Positions 9,271-20,605 of a DNA stretch of 64,000 bases are shown here, piece by piece (the first letter of the stretch is position 1; each line of letters starts with the position of its first letter). A program made the position numbers and the translations under genes. Origin of the DNA: Kitagawia praeruptora (taxonomy: Eukaryota; Streptophyta; Magnoliopsida; Apiales; Apiaceae). Below the pieces are notes generated by a model. It saw only the letters and a list, made by a program, of their open reading frames with translations. It was not told the DNA's origin and searched no databases. The stretch covers positions 72,604,001-72,668,000 of the forward strand of contig CM075352.1 of NCBI GenBank assembly GCA_037693485.1, in the 5' to 3' direction.

Positions 9271-12200
9271 TTAATGATGTTTCCTCTCTCTGGTTGGCTG
9301 CACCCTTGACTTTCCTTCCTTGGCAGAGTTGGACTCAATTTGCACTTGAAGTTGCCTATAGAAGGTATCTTCTTCAACAACTTTTGGATTTAGCTTTAGT
9401 TGTAACCATCTTAGGTAATCAGAACTAGCCTTTGACAGTTGGTCTTCTAACCTGAAGAATCTCCTAGTGCCCTCTTCATCCCTGAACTCCATCATCCAAA
9501 AGGGTTGAATGTGGATTTTCTGTCCATTATATGGGATTTTCATTTTCTTTGGTAGACTTGAGGGTGAGTTCCATTCTCTCCTTATTTCTTCTATTCTGCT
9601 AATTATCTCCCTTCTAGCTGTCTCAGAGAACCCTGTGTGTCTCTTGAATGCTGAGAACACTTTGGTCAATGTATGATAATTTTCTCCAAGAACCTTCTGT
9701 AATGGCCATGTCCTCTGACTTCCTCCCTTGTAGACAAACACTAATCTTTCAGGCTGATTCTTGTACTTGTCAATTCCTCTTACTTCTGACAATTCATCCA
9801 AATATAGATTCATGCCAGAGTATTCTTCAATTTCTGCCTGATAGATAAAGTCTTCTTTATTTTCCAAGATTGGTTGTTTGACAATAGCAGGTACCCTAGC
9901 AACTTGAACTGGTCCCTTTGAGAGTTGCTTCTTTGGAGCCCTTTTCTTCTATTTTGGATTCAGCAAGAATGAAGGAACTTCAATTGAATCAAAATTCATT
10001 GGTTCTTCTTTAGGCATTATGGGGTCACCATGAAAGTTTATAGTTGGGTCGATTACTGTTGCAGATATAGATACTGATGAGCCAATAGTTTCTTTTTCTG
10101 GAAAGGGTTCTGGAGAAAGAACCCTTTTGGTTTTAGCTTTCCTTCTTTTAGGTTTGATTTTGGGAACTTCCTCAGGTTCCTTCATTTCAACCTCTACCTC
10201 ATCCATTAACTCTTGAGCTAGCCTAGCTTGCTTCTCATCTGAGTTTTCATGTTGATTTTCTGTACTTGGATGAGCTTCCCTTTGGATTCTGGAGACTTCT
10301 TCTCTTTTAGCTTCCACAAATCTAGGATGGCTATTGGATATATTTAATACTTTTCCATTCATTATGATTACAGCCATCCAATCTCTTACACTCTTATTTG
10401 TCTGTACTTTGAACTCCATGATTGTCTTTCCCATTAGCTTTTCTTCATCATCCTTGGGAAATGGGTTGTCTAACTGAAGCTTGTTCTTCCCATTTTCCTT
10501 TGGAGGTGAGTAGGCTCTGGTATTGATGGTTGGTTCAAACTCTTTGACATATGATGGCTCAGCATCATAGAATGTAGGAGCCACAATCTTTAGAGTGAGC
10601 ACATTCATGATTGTGGTTGATATTGTTGGAGCAGAAGTTTGAGCATTAAGGAACAGAGATGATGCAATTGATTCATTGATCATCCTCTCTGCCTTTAGGA
10701 TTCTTTCATTAGTCTCCTTGTTGATCTTTTCCAAAGCTTCTATTCTGGCTTGCCTTTCACCATCTGAGATTTCTTCTAAGCTTTGAATCTCAGGCAAAGC
10801 CACTTGTTTCTTCACAGGGGAAGCCTTTATTTCAAAATCTGTTGGATTGACCACTACAATTGGCTGTTGCTCCCCCTCAATCTGTGCTATCTTACTACTG
10901 GTAGCTTGAATTTGACCAGATGATGTTGCAGCCTCTTCTTTGCTTGTTCCCATTTTCTCCCCCTTTTTGTTAGCATCAAGGGTTGGAGTTAAAGCTGCAA
11001 GTAGCATTTCCAGTAGTTGAGTTTGTTTTGATTGATTGGCAATGATAGTTTGCATTTGAGATTCCATACTATCCACTCTGGAGGAAAGAAGCTGAACAGA
11101 CTTAGCCAGGCTATCTTCTTTGAGAAGTTTGCTAGAAAGCACCTTCTGAGTGGTAGTAGGAGCTAGTGCCTCAATCCTGGCATCTAGTGCTATCTTCATA
11201 TCTCTAATTGCAGACTTGACCTCCTCCTGTTGTGTTCTTTGAATAACAGATTGCATCTTTTGTAATTTTAATGAGGCCATAACCTGCTCAAGAACAGTCT
11301 TTCTCTGTGGTTCTGCAGTTTGGTGCTCAGCCTTAGCAGATTGATATTGCTTCATGATTTCCACATTGAGATCCCCAAGTTCAGTGGCATTGGAAAACAT
11401 CCATCCTGGAGTCTCCTCCTCATTGATTTCTTCACCATCTGAACTTTGACTGTCATCACTGCCAAACTCTTCACTTCCAGCACTTGGAGACAGGGTTTGT
11501 AAAGCTTCTTTTGCTCTTTGAAGAGATTCTGAGGTGTGCACGAGGTGCATTGCCTCCTCTGCCTCCACATTGCCCTGTTGTGCCATGACTTGATAGGCAG
11601 AAACAGGATGAGTAAAGGTTTCAGGATCCAAAGAGATGGAGTCAATAATTGACTGATATTCTTGTCTAAATTCCATCTCTTTGGAAGCTTCATTAACCTC
11701 CATTAACTCACTTGCAATGGCTGAATCTTCCTGCCTTATTTCTCCTGTAGTCCCTTCTCTCCTCTCATCTCTCTTTTCTTGCATCAGGGGCTCCCCCTGG
11801 CTCACACCTCTCACACCCTCACTTTCACCTACTAAGGTGGAACTCTCTATCTCTCCTTTTGCCTGACCGGAATAAATGGTCAGCCTCTCATTGTTTTTCT
11901 CTCCTTTTGCCTGCTCACAAGGCAACCTCTCACTCCCTTCCCTCATTCCTAAAAGTGTTTCAACTACTACAAACTCCTCCACAATTGACATGGGAATGTC
12001 ACATTTTGCAGTGGTAGAGAGAGTTGTCAATGGATAAAGTGTATCCGTTGATGTAGTAGTTATTGCTGTCAACGGATGATTAGTTGTAGACACATCCGTT
12101 GATGGAGAAACACTTGTCAACGAATGAAGGATATCCGTTGATGAAGGAAAACGAGTATCCGTTGAAGTGAAAACCAACACTGAATCTGTGGTGATTGATT

Positions 12201-13734
12201 TTAAGGAAGAGGCCACAGATAGTGTTGTTAATTCAGGAATGGAAGATTGATGGCCCAACAAATCATCTAAAAGATGATGACCACCAATTGTTGAGTGGGG
12301 CTTCTCCAAGAATTTTAAAGATGGAGAATCAGGAATTGATGTAGATATCATATCCACATCCAGAGATGGAGTTGGTGATGGTGGATCAAAATGTGTATCG
12401 ATTTGAAGGTTAAGATCAAGGGGCTGTGACTCCACATTTATTGAAGTCACATCAAACTAAATTTGAGAAGGTACAGTTTGCTGTACTGTGTGTGCACCCT
12501 GTGATTCCCCAATGGTTTTGGACTTTACTCTTCTACCATAGGTTTTTGAGAGAGAGCTGTCTGTGTCTCTTGCCCTTTTGTGCAGTGTTCCTGGAATGGA
12601 ACTTAAATCAGTAGTCACACCCTGTTGAGAGGATGTAACTAGAATTTGGCTTGATGGTTCATTAACAGTCTTTTGAGAGACTGAAATGTTGGTTGCACCT
12701 GCCTCACCTTCCTTATCCTTAGGGCTTCTTTGATGTTCACCATGTCCCTCACCACTCACTACCACCTTCACACTCCCCTCAAGAGTTTTGGTAGTTTTTG
12801 CAACATGTGCCTTTTGAGAGACACCTGAGGTTTGTCTTTTAGATTGTGGTTTTGGAATTTTGGATTTAGTCACTTGGGTAGGAGCCTGTTTGGTCACAAC
12901 TACAGACTCCATTTTGACAATGGAAGGCAAAGAAATTTGGGTAGAGATAGGAGTAATAAGATTAGAAGCTACCTGAACAATTGGTGGATAAACCAATTGC
13001 ACTCCTGCATTCAGATTCATTCGAATCAAGTCACTGAGGACTCTCTTCTCCTGTACAAAACAACTGAACTTGCTATCCGGGTTAGAGAGGGATAGCTCAT
13101 TCTCTGGCATATGCAGGCCTAAGAGCATCAAAAATCTAGCAAAGTAGATATTTTTGCCCCTAGTTCCTTTGTTACCTAATTTAGCTGCTATTTCATACAT
13201 TACTAGTGTACCAAAGTTGAAGTATTTATCAGTTAAAAGCATACAGAGCATCACTAGCATGGTTTTAGTAACAGCATCAAAATTACTAATTTTACCAGAA
13301 AAAGTTTTAATGAAAGCATCACACAGATAACTCCATTCTTTAACCATACCCTTCCTAACAATTTTGCCTAAATTGTCAGTACTAAATGCATATCCACTTG
13401 AGTGTAGCATGGTAACTATTTCAGCATCGGTTGGAAATGATGTACAATTATTTTCAGGTAATTTTAAACATGCAGTAAAGACATCAGAATTAGCCACATA
13501 ATTTTTACCCTTAAGAGAAAAGGAGATAGTTTCATCATTACCATTAAATTCAACCGATGTCCACATTTCCTCAATTACTTCATGAATGAGGGGTGTGGTG
13601 GTAGTCATAGCATATGACAGTTTGCATCTCTTCACGAAATTCATCATGATGTGATATACTTCTGGGGCGTTCGTTGTGTCAACAAAGGCTGCGAAATTGT
13701 TCTTCTCATAGGTAAACCCAGTGGAAGACATCAT
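9271..13734 (-). pseudogene. Copia-C ORF3, 1487-codon third ORF with two in-frame TAG stops
   Basis: A single reading frame runs from ATG 13734 to the stop at 9271, broken only by TAG at 12457-12459 and 9949-9951. Residues 1-240 form a helical domain (FVKRCKLSYAMT, VRKGMVKEWSYLCDAFIKTF) resembling residues 1-270 of the Copia-D ORF3. A long Ser/Thr/Pro-rich, acidic middle follows, then a predicted coiled coil (VQLLSSRVDSMESQMQTI), a basic stretch and a C-terminal domain (RGIDKYKNQPERLVFVYKGG). I see no signal peptide and no membrane segment. Proteins with this N-terminal layout are, as I recall, auto-named 'synaptobrevin, longin-like domain protein' in Asteraceae genomes; I could not check this. 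The function is unknown. Confidence 0.8.
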
Positions 13735-13860
13735 CTTGACAATAGGCGCTATTGAAGTGTTTGAACTTTTGTTGCAGAGAGAGTTTTAGTGAAGAAGATG
13801 CAGTTAACTTATGAGATTCTTGAAAATGAATAAAGGTGAGATGTGAGAGCACAAGACAGC

Positions 13861-13868
13861 CTTTTATA
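13861..13868 (-). promoter_or_regulatory. TATA box in front of Copia-C ORF3
   Basis: TATAAAAG on the minus strand, 127-134 bp upstream of the ORF3 start codon. A transcript starting about 30 bp downstream would have a leader of roughly 100 nt. This suggests ORF3 has a promoter separate from the LTR. Confidence 0.5.
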
Positions 13869-13992
13869 TTTTCCAAGAATTAAAAATGAAATAATTAAAA
13901 GTAATTACCCCATTGGACAAAAGTAACTGTCAGATAATAAATGAAAAGAAAGGAAGTACAGCCGTGACTAATTATACACGTTTACCAACGGC

Positions 13993-14000
13993 TATAAATA
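13993..14000 (+). promoter_or_regulatory. Plus-strand TATA-like site in the Copia-C spacer
   Basis: TATAAATA in the context CGGCTATAAATAGAAA, pointing toward pol (antisense to it). It sits within the repeated-word cluster. Activity is not shown. Confidence 0.3.
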
Positions 14001-14261
14001 GAAATATGTATATCAACGGATAAAGATTGGACGGTTGAGAAAACAGTTTATCCATCGATGACGTGGACAACCTGTTATCCGTTGACATACGAAAATCTAG
14101 CAATGTGTTTATACTACCAACGGATAAAAGGATATCTGTTGATAAGCAAATTTTGCCTTAAACAAAATTTCTGCTAAGAGTTTTTCTGAGAGTTTTTAAT
14201 TCTCAAGTAAACCAAAACACATTTCTAGCTGCAATGCAGTATGAATAGATACCACTAGGAA

Positions 14262-15804
14262 TTATGAAAAATTAAGCATACCTAGCTCACCTACCAACCT
14301 TGTGAATGAAGATTCATCAAGAGGCTTGGTGAAGATATCTGCAATCTGCATTTCACTTGGCACAAAGTGCATTTCTACTGTACCATTCATCACACGCTCT
14401 CTAATGAAGTGGTATTTAATGTCAATATGCTTGGTTCTCGAATGTTGCACTGGATTCTCTGTGATGGCAATAGCACTAGTGTTGTCACAGAAAATTGGAA
14501 TCTTCTCAACTTTTAGACCATAGTCAATGAGTTGATTTTTCATCCAAAGAATCTGTGCACAACAACTTCCAGCTACAATATACTCATCTTCGGCTGTAGA
14601 GGTGGAGACTGAGTTCTGTTTCTTACTGAACCATGACACAAGCCTGTTCCTTAGAAATTGACAGGAGCCTGTAGTACTTTTCCTATCAATTCTGTAACCT
14701 GCATAGTCTGCATCTGAATAGCCAATTAGATCAAAGCCAGAATCTCTTGGGTACCAAATGCCAAGGTTTGGTGTTCCCTTGAGATTCCTGAAAATTCTCT
14801 TAATAGCAATCAAGTGAGACTCTCTAGGGTCAGCTTGAAATCTAGCACAAAGACATGTGGAAAACATTACATCAGGTCTACTAGCTGTTAGATATAGAAG
14901 TGAGCCTACCATGCCTCTATAGCTTGAGATGTCCACAGATTTTTCCTTAGTATTCAGCTCAAGCTTAGTTGCAGTGGCCATAGGTGTTTTTGTAGAGGCA
15001 CAATCCATTAAGTCAAATTTCTTTAAAAGATCATAAATATATTTTGTTTGACTTATGAAAATTCCCTCATTGACTTGCTTTACTTGTAAACCAAGAAAGT
15101 AAGTTAATTCACCCATCATGCTCATTTCATACCTACTTTGCATAAGTTTGGCAAACCTTTTGCAAAGCTTCTCATCTGTAGACCCAAAAATAATATCATC
15201 TACATAGATTTGAACAAGTATTGAAGAACCATTGACATTTCTATGAAATAAGGTTTTATCTACTGTACCTCTAGTGAAGTGATTCTCCAAAAGAAATTGA
15301 GATAAAGTGTCATACCAGGCTCTTGGTGCTTGCTTCAAACCATAAAGTGCTTTCAAGAGAAGATATACATATTCTGGAAATTCTGGATCTTCAAAGCCAG
15401 GAGGTTGATGGACATATACCTCTTCTTCCAGTTCCCCATTTAGAAAGGTACTTTTGACATCCATCTGATAGACTTTGAAATTGGCATGTGCTGCATACGC
15501 TAGGAAAATTCTAATTGCCTCAAGTCTTGCCACTGGAGCAAAAGTTTCATCAAAATCTATTCATTCTTCTTGAGAATAGCCCTTTGCCACTAATCTAGAT
15601 TTATTCCTCACAATTATGCCATTTTCATCAGTCTTATTCTTGAGAACCCATTTGGTACCTATGATACCTCTATCATTAGGTTTGGGCACAAGCTTCCATA
15701 CTTTATTTCTCTCAAATTGGTTTAGCTCTTCTTGCATTGCTAAGACCCAATCTGGATCTAGAAGGGCATCTTCCACTTTCTTAGGTTCCTCTTGAGATAG
15801 GAAA
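14262..15804 (-). pseudogene. Copia-C pol, reverse transcriptase and RNase H part
   Basis: Continues from the integrase part across CACTA-1. Reverse transcriptase starts with DPDWVLAMQEELNQFERNKV. A TGA at 15561-15563 replaces the Gly codon of the conserved EEGIDYDETFAPV. Downstream the frame is open: MDVKSTFLNGELEEEVYV, the catalytic YVDDIIFGS near 15185, then RNase H with GYSDADYAGYRIDRKSTTG and STAEDEYIVAGSC (Asp where the sister elements have Ala). It ends at 14262 after ADIFTKPLDESSFTRLVGE. Apart from the stop it looks full length. Confidence 0.9.
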
Positions 15805-16190
15805 CACTAGTACAGAATAGGCTTTTAGCGTCGGTCAAAATAGCCTTTAGGCGTCGGTTATTTGGCGTAGTATATGAAGGCGACGCTATAGGTATAGGCC
15901 TATGGCGTCGGTTAATTGGGCGACGCTTATAATGTACTAATAGCGTCGGTTATTTAAATAACCGACGCTTAAAGTCTGTTTTAGGCGTCGGTCATTTAAA
16001 CAACCGACGCTTAAAGTCTGTTATAAGCGTCGGTCATTTAAGCAACCGACGCTTAAAGTCTGGTTATAGGCATCGGTTATTTAAACAACCGACACTTAAA
16101 GTCTGTTATAGGCGTCGGTCATTTAAATAACCGACGCTTAAAGTCTGATTATAGGCGTCGGTCATTTAAACAACCGACACTTAAAGTCAA
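15805..16190. repeat. CACTA-1 left terminal inverted repeat and subterminal array
   Basis: About ten copies of GCGTCGGT(T/C), paired with inverse copies across short AT spacers (unit like GCGTCGGTcATTTAAACaACC), so each unit can form a small hairpin. Arrays of this kind bind the element's TnpA-type protein in characterised CACTA elements. It ends in a T-run/A-run at 16189-16209. Confidence 0.9.
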
Positions 16191-16407
16191 TTTTTTTTTT
16201 AAAAAAAATAAAAATTGCAATTCTATTATGAAACAATACATTTTCAGAAACATAATACATGATACAAAATATATGAAGTATCCAACAGAGTAATGCAACA
16301 GAGTAATGCATTGGAGGCTGGTACAGATAACAAAATTGTTTAGAATAGGGATCCAAACAAGGACAGTAAAAAACATGGAGATGTCTGTCTTGTAAGCGTA
16401 ATACAAC

Positions 16408-17233
16408 TCAAACCCTAAAGCCTCTGTTGTTCCTTTTGCCTGTAGCCTTTTCAAATTTCCGTTCCTTTGATCGCACATAGGGCTTGTTGTGGCTGTGTGG
16501 CACACCAGGGGCCTTGCCAAAGTGCTTCACTGCTTCACGAGAATTCTTAGGACCTCTAAGAACCTAAAATAATCAAAGGAACAGTGAGAATCCATGTAAG
16601 CATTTCTTAATTTCCTCATTCATATTTTCAGAGAAACATATGATTCGCTATATTCATGCTTCTAATTTGTTTATGTATATTCTCTATACAAGGTACAAGT
16701 TACACCAGCCAACTAGGCAAGCAGCACAGCTGACAGAAATTTTCAGGAAATTACAATTCAGCATATACATTAGATGCTTTGCACAGCACCAAATGCATTG
16801 AGATAGCATTCTAACAAACTTGATTTACTGTTTTACAGAATCATAAGAATATTCAAATTGGATTCACTAAACACTTCCAACTCCGGGTTAAACAATAAAC
16901 TGACTAGTAATTTCACCCGCCAGATATTTTATATGACCGGCCAATTTAACTAGTGACTTTCGAAAATTATTTACCTATGCGCACATCGCAAAATGACACT
17001 CGGTAACAAAAATATTTGGCTCCAAGTTGGCAGAAAATAAAAGCAAACTTACTGTGTTCTGTCCTAGAGGAGCTCTAAGAGCAAGCTGGTCAAATGTCAA
17101 ACATTCACCACCAGCCTTCTCAATCCTTGCCCTTGCAGTCTGTGAACCTCAAAGCGATTACCTTCATTCAAGGAATTTCATGCACTCGAACATCATCGGT
17201 AATAGTACCAACAATCACAGCAATCTTGTCCTC
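16408..17233 (-). pseudogene. RPL18: Captured fragment of ribosomal protein eL18 (60S L18): two exons plus intron
   Basis: Exon 17053-17233 (minus) reads EDKIAVIVGTITDDVRVHEIP, then after a TGA and a 1-bp shift TARARIEKAGGECLTFDQL and ALRAPLGQNT, ending at a GTAAGT donor. Exon 16408-16563 starts after an ATTTTAG acceptor and is intact to its stop: VLRGPKNSREAVKHFGKAPG...RGFRV. These match the C-terminal two thirds of plant cytosolic eL18. The intron is retained, so this was captured as DNA, not through mRNA. The N-terminal exons are not visible. The stop and frameshift make it non-functional. Confidence 0.93.
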
Positions 17234-17465
17234 CTAGAACACCAACCATTAGTTAAACAAAACATTAGTCTCCCATCCAAAAACACAACACTCCATAATC
17301 TTAGTGCATAAAGTTATAATTAGCAGTCCATTTCTCTCTTTTCATCAATTTTTATAGTGAAGACCCATTACATAAAGTATCCAATCAAAACCAATGGTCA
17401 TAATTTGCATAAAAATGTAATCTGCTGCTCAACTAACAGTAAAAACGGAAAAGTTAAATGCTGAT

Positions 17466-17663
17466 TTAAATTGGAAGTACGCAATTATAACTAATTAACA
17501 ACCAACAAAAATGTCTTAAGTACAAGAATATTAAGTACAAGAATGCAGCATCCGAGGTTGCAGCAGCAGAAGCAAGATGATTCATATCATCAGCAGTAGC
17601 AGTTTCAAACCAAGAATGTTTCAGATTATCAACTTTAATCCTGAAAGCAATCAAAGCCTCCAT
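17466..17663 (-). other. Exon-like ORF in CACTA-1, unrecognised
   Basis: A 65-codon minus-strand frame beginning MEALIAFRIKVDNLKHSWFE and continuing TATADDMNHLASAAATSDAA, with protein-like composition, ending in hydrophobic AT-rich translation. The first about 45 residues look coding and are not part of eL18. It may be a second captured fragment. I do not recognise it. Confidence 0.35.
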
Positions 17664-18881
17664 TTAATTTGTTCACTACATTCAAACGGTCTAACATGCA
17701 ATAACATATCATCAGCAGAAGTAAACTACCATTACAAAACTCATGTTCCGATTTGTAAATCATACTCCAAAAATCCAAACTAGATGTATAGTCGTGTAAA
17801 ATTCTTTTGATTCAAAATGTGTGCAGTTTATTCATATTCTTATGGCTATACTTGTTGGTATTCGATAATCAGAATATTACAAGAATTTGTAGGATGTTAT
17901 CATGCTAGTTCCCGATCAGATACTTTAGGTCTGGCCTGTATAGCATTCTAGTTATAAGCAATCAAGTGAAACTAAAACATGTTAGTTATAGTCAATGAAC
18001 TCAGTACCCAAAAGGAAAAACACACTACATAAAACCATATTTACAGCCAATGAGCCAAATAGTACTATCAACGAACCATCTAACTTGGGAAATGCAAATA
18101 GCAAAATAATTCTAATTTGCCAAGCGTCTGAATTCATGTACACACAATCCATTGCTAGGGTAGATGCAGATGACATAAAGAAGTAATACATGGAATAAAA
18201 AAGGAATAAACAACTATGAGTTAAAATTAACAAACCGACATGGTTGATCTTATAAACAAAACATATAGATATTAGTAATACAAAACAATCAGAATAAAAA
18301 ATAGGATATATCCATCCAGATGACACATATGCAGAGTAAAACAGGAGGAATGTACAAATCTAATTCTAGCAACTTAGTTGAAGCATATGCAAAATTGTAT
18401 CGCTTGAACTCTTCAACAACTTCCACAAACTACCTTGAATCTTAAGTAAAATTCCAACAAGTGATAGCATTGTTAACTAAGCAGAACAACATCAAAAATC
18501 ATCATATTCCAATGAATTCATGAACATACAATATATTCATGTATACAATTATGAGAACAAAGTTAAAAAGGATAGAACAAAAAATTAGTTAACTAAGTCA
18601 AAGAAAAGTACAGCCAACATTCAAAGTAACTGTAAAAAACAAGCACAAATGCTTAAAAATGTACCAACCACCACACAGATTCAACTACATAAAATATAAA
18701 TTTCTTAATAACAATCCTAACTTTATCAAATCAAATCCAAAAAACTGACCAAAACTCTAAACAACAAGGTAAACAAACCAAAAACACATAGTAACACACA
18801 CTAAAACCAAGAAACAGAACCATCCCAAATCATAGGCATATCAGAGTACCGAGGCTAAGGAAGTAAACCATACTTTTCAGA

Positions 18882-18954
18882 GTCGGGCTTGGCAGAGAAC
18901 AGGGAGGAGAACAAAATACGTAGTGTTTGTGTGTCTGTTGAAGAAGATCTCCTA
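18882..18954 (-). other. Exon-like segment in CACTA-1, unrecognised
   Basis: On the minus strand a TTTATAG acceptor precedes a short open stretch with RSSSTDTQTLRILFSSLFSA, ending AAAAG|GTATGG, a good donor. Further minus-strand sequence at 19080-19440 (pyrimidine-rich, AGGGCTTTTTC, AACCCTAATT) resembles a plant 5' leader. Together they suggest a captured promoter and first exons, possibly of a gene other than eL18. Confidence 0.3.
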
Positions 18955-19444
18955 TAAACACATGACAAATCAATACAAAACTAGAACACTATGCATCCAA
19001 ATCCACATAATATTATAGTACACATTCACATAGAAAGGGGGTAATACCAACGAATCGAAGACCCAAATCCACTGAAGGAGCTACAATCGACTGAATCGAA
19101 GCCCCAAATCAACTTAAGAATCCCCAAATCCAAATCCCAAACTAGAGAAACCCTGAAATCGAAAATAAACCCTAATTAGTTGAAGTTTAAGTGAAAAAAT
19201 TGAATCAATTGAACTCAAAACAAAGTACCTCTAATCTGAAAAAGCCCTAATTGGAAGAAGTCCCAATTTGAAGAAATCATAGCCTCAAACCAAGTCTATT
19301 CAATTCAGCAGCCCTAATTTGAACCAAATAACGTAATTAATTGAAGAAAATGACAGAAGAATGAGAGTGAGATAGAGTTTAACGAGAGAGAGAGAGCAAC
19401 AAAGAATGCTAGAGCGAGAGAAGAAAATGAGAGTTTTGGAGTAC

Positions 19445-20142
19445 TAATTTTGTTTAAGGGTAAAATTTTAGAATGGCGCTGTCTTTTGGACCTTTTGGCC
19501 GCTATAAAATTTCACCGGTAACTGTGCCATTCAATATTAATATATTTGTACTTTTTATTTTAACTTTAAAATTCCATTTTAAATTTAATAAATAAATAGA
19601 ATATGAAAAATAATAATAATTAAATATCCTAATATTTATAAATAATAACTCTTTTATTTGGTAAACTCTTATTTTTATAAAAATTAAATAATTTAAAGGT
19701 AAATGTGATTTTTAAATAATTAAACAATTTTTTGGTTAAAAAATTTAAAATTAAGTTTATTAATGATCTAAGGTAACATGTCATGTATGTTGCTAATATC
19801 CAACACTTTAAAGCTAAAGTAGCATCACGTTTGTGGCTAAGCTAACCCACTCTTATTTGCTGTATTTGAAAAAGGCATTAAACTAATTTGGTGTGCATGA
19901 ATTTATGTTAAAAAATTGGCATTTTCCTATTTTTGTTTGAATTTTTTATTTATTTTACAAACTAGTTAAAAATGGGGGAAAATAAAAAAAATGGTATTTG
20001 GTAAACTCTTATTTTTGTTAATTTTTTTAATTAGAATGGTATAATATAAAATAATGTATTATTTCTATAAAAATATTAATTGTATATAATTTAGTTTTTT
20101 TTCAATAATTATAATACTTTTTTTTGAAAAAAATAATTATAA
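19445..20142. other. CACTA-1 AT-rich interior without a gene
   Basis: Very AT-rich, with homopolymer T and A runs. It holds no ORF of note and no recognised element. The stretch 19470-19530 is less AT-rich and could be promoter sequence of the captured leader. Confidence 0.5.
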
Positions 20143-20605
20143 TACTTTTAGCGTCGGTTAAATATATGGCGACACTTAAAGTACAAAAGGGTTAGTTTAG
20201 GCGTCGGTTGAGTAAAGACCGACGCTAAAGGTACGATTTTAGGCGTCGGTTATTTATGACCGACGCTAAAGGATCGGTTTTAGGCGTCGGTTGATTAAAG
20301 ACCGACACTAAAGGATCAGTTTTAGGCGTCGGTTGTTTTATGACCGACGCTAAAAGACAGTTTTAGGCGTCGGTTAAGTAAAGACCGACGCTAAAGGGTT
20401 AGTTTTAGGCGTCGGTTAAGTAAAGACCGACGCTAAAGGGTTAGTTTTAGGCGTCGGTTGTTTCATGACCGACGCAAAAGACCCTACACAAATGACTTTA
20501 AGCGTCGGTTAAGCTAGCAACCGACGCCTAAAGTATGTATAGGCCACGGCTCTCTAGATAACCGACGCCTAAAGTGCGACACTAAAAGCCTATTCTGTAC
20601 TAGTG
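20143..20605. repeat. CACTA-1 right subterminal array and terminal inverted repeat
   Basis: About a dozen units of TTTTAGGCGTCGGTTRA...GACCGACGCTAAAGG, each holding the word in both orientations at about 55-60 bp spacing, then the inverse of the left terminus. Confidence 0.92.

Larger units (their letters stand above)
13735..14261. other. Copia-C pol-ORF3 spacer
   Basis: 527 bp without a gene. It holds at least six variants of ATCCGTTGAT in both orientations (13985-14150), a minus-strand TATA box at 13861 and a plus-strand TATA-like site at 13993. The stretch next to the ORF3 start codon is A/C-rich when read on the minus strand, like a plant 5' leader. Confidence 0.6.
15805..20605. mobile_element. 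CACTA-1: non-autonomous CACTA (En/Spm) transposon carrying host gene exons
   Basis: It begins CACTAGTACAGAATAGGC and ends with the exact inverse, GCCTATTCTGTACTAGTG. It is flanked by AAA on both sides (15802-15804 and 20606-20608), a 3-bp target duplication inside the Copia-C pol. Length is 4801 bp. Subterminal arrays of GCGTCGGTT/AACCGACGC fill 15830-16190 and 20143-20580. I find no transposase. The interior carries eL18 exons with introns and other exon-like pieces on the minus strand, so it looks like a gene-capturing CACTA. Confidence 0.95.

Noticed and set aside
15805..16190. CRISPR-like or satellite array
   Set aside because: The evenly spaced GCGTCGGTT units are paired inverted repeats bounded by a CACTA terminus, which explains them fully.
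17982..18326. 114-codon minus-strand ORF in CACTA-1 as a membrane protein
   Set aside because: Hydrophobic composition follows from AT-rich intron-like DNA; no motif, and flanked by splice-like sequence of captured exons.
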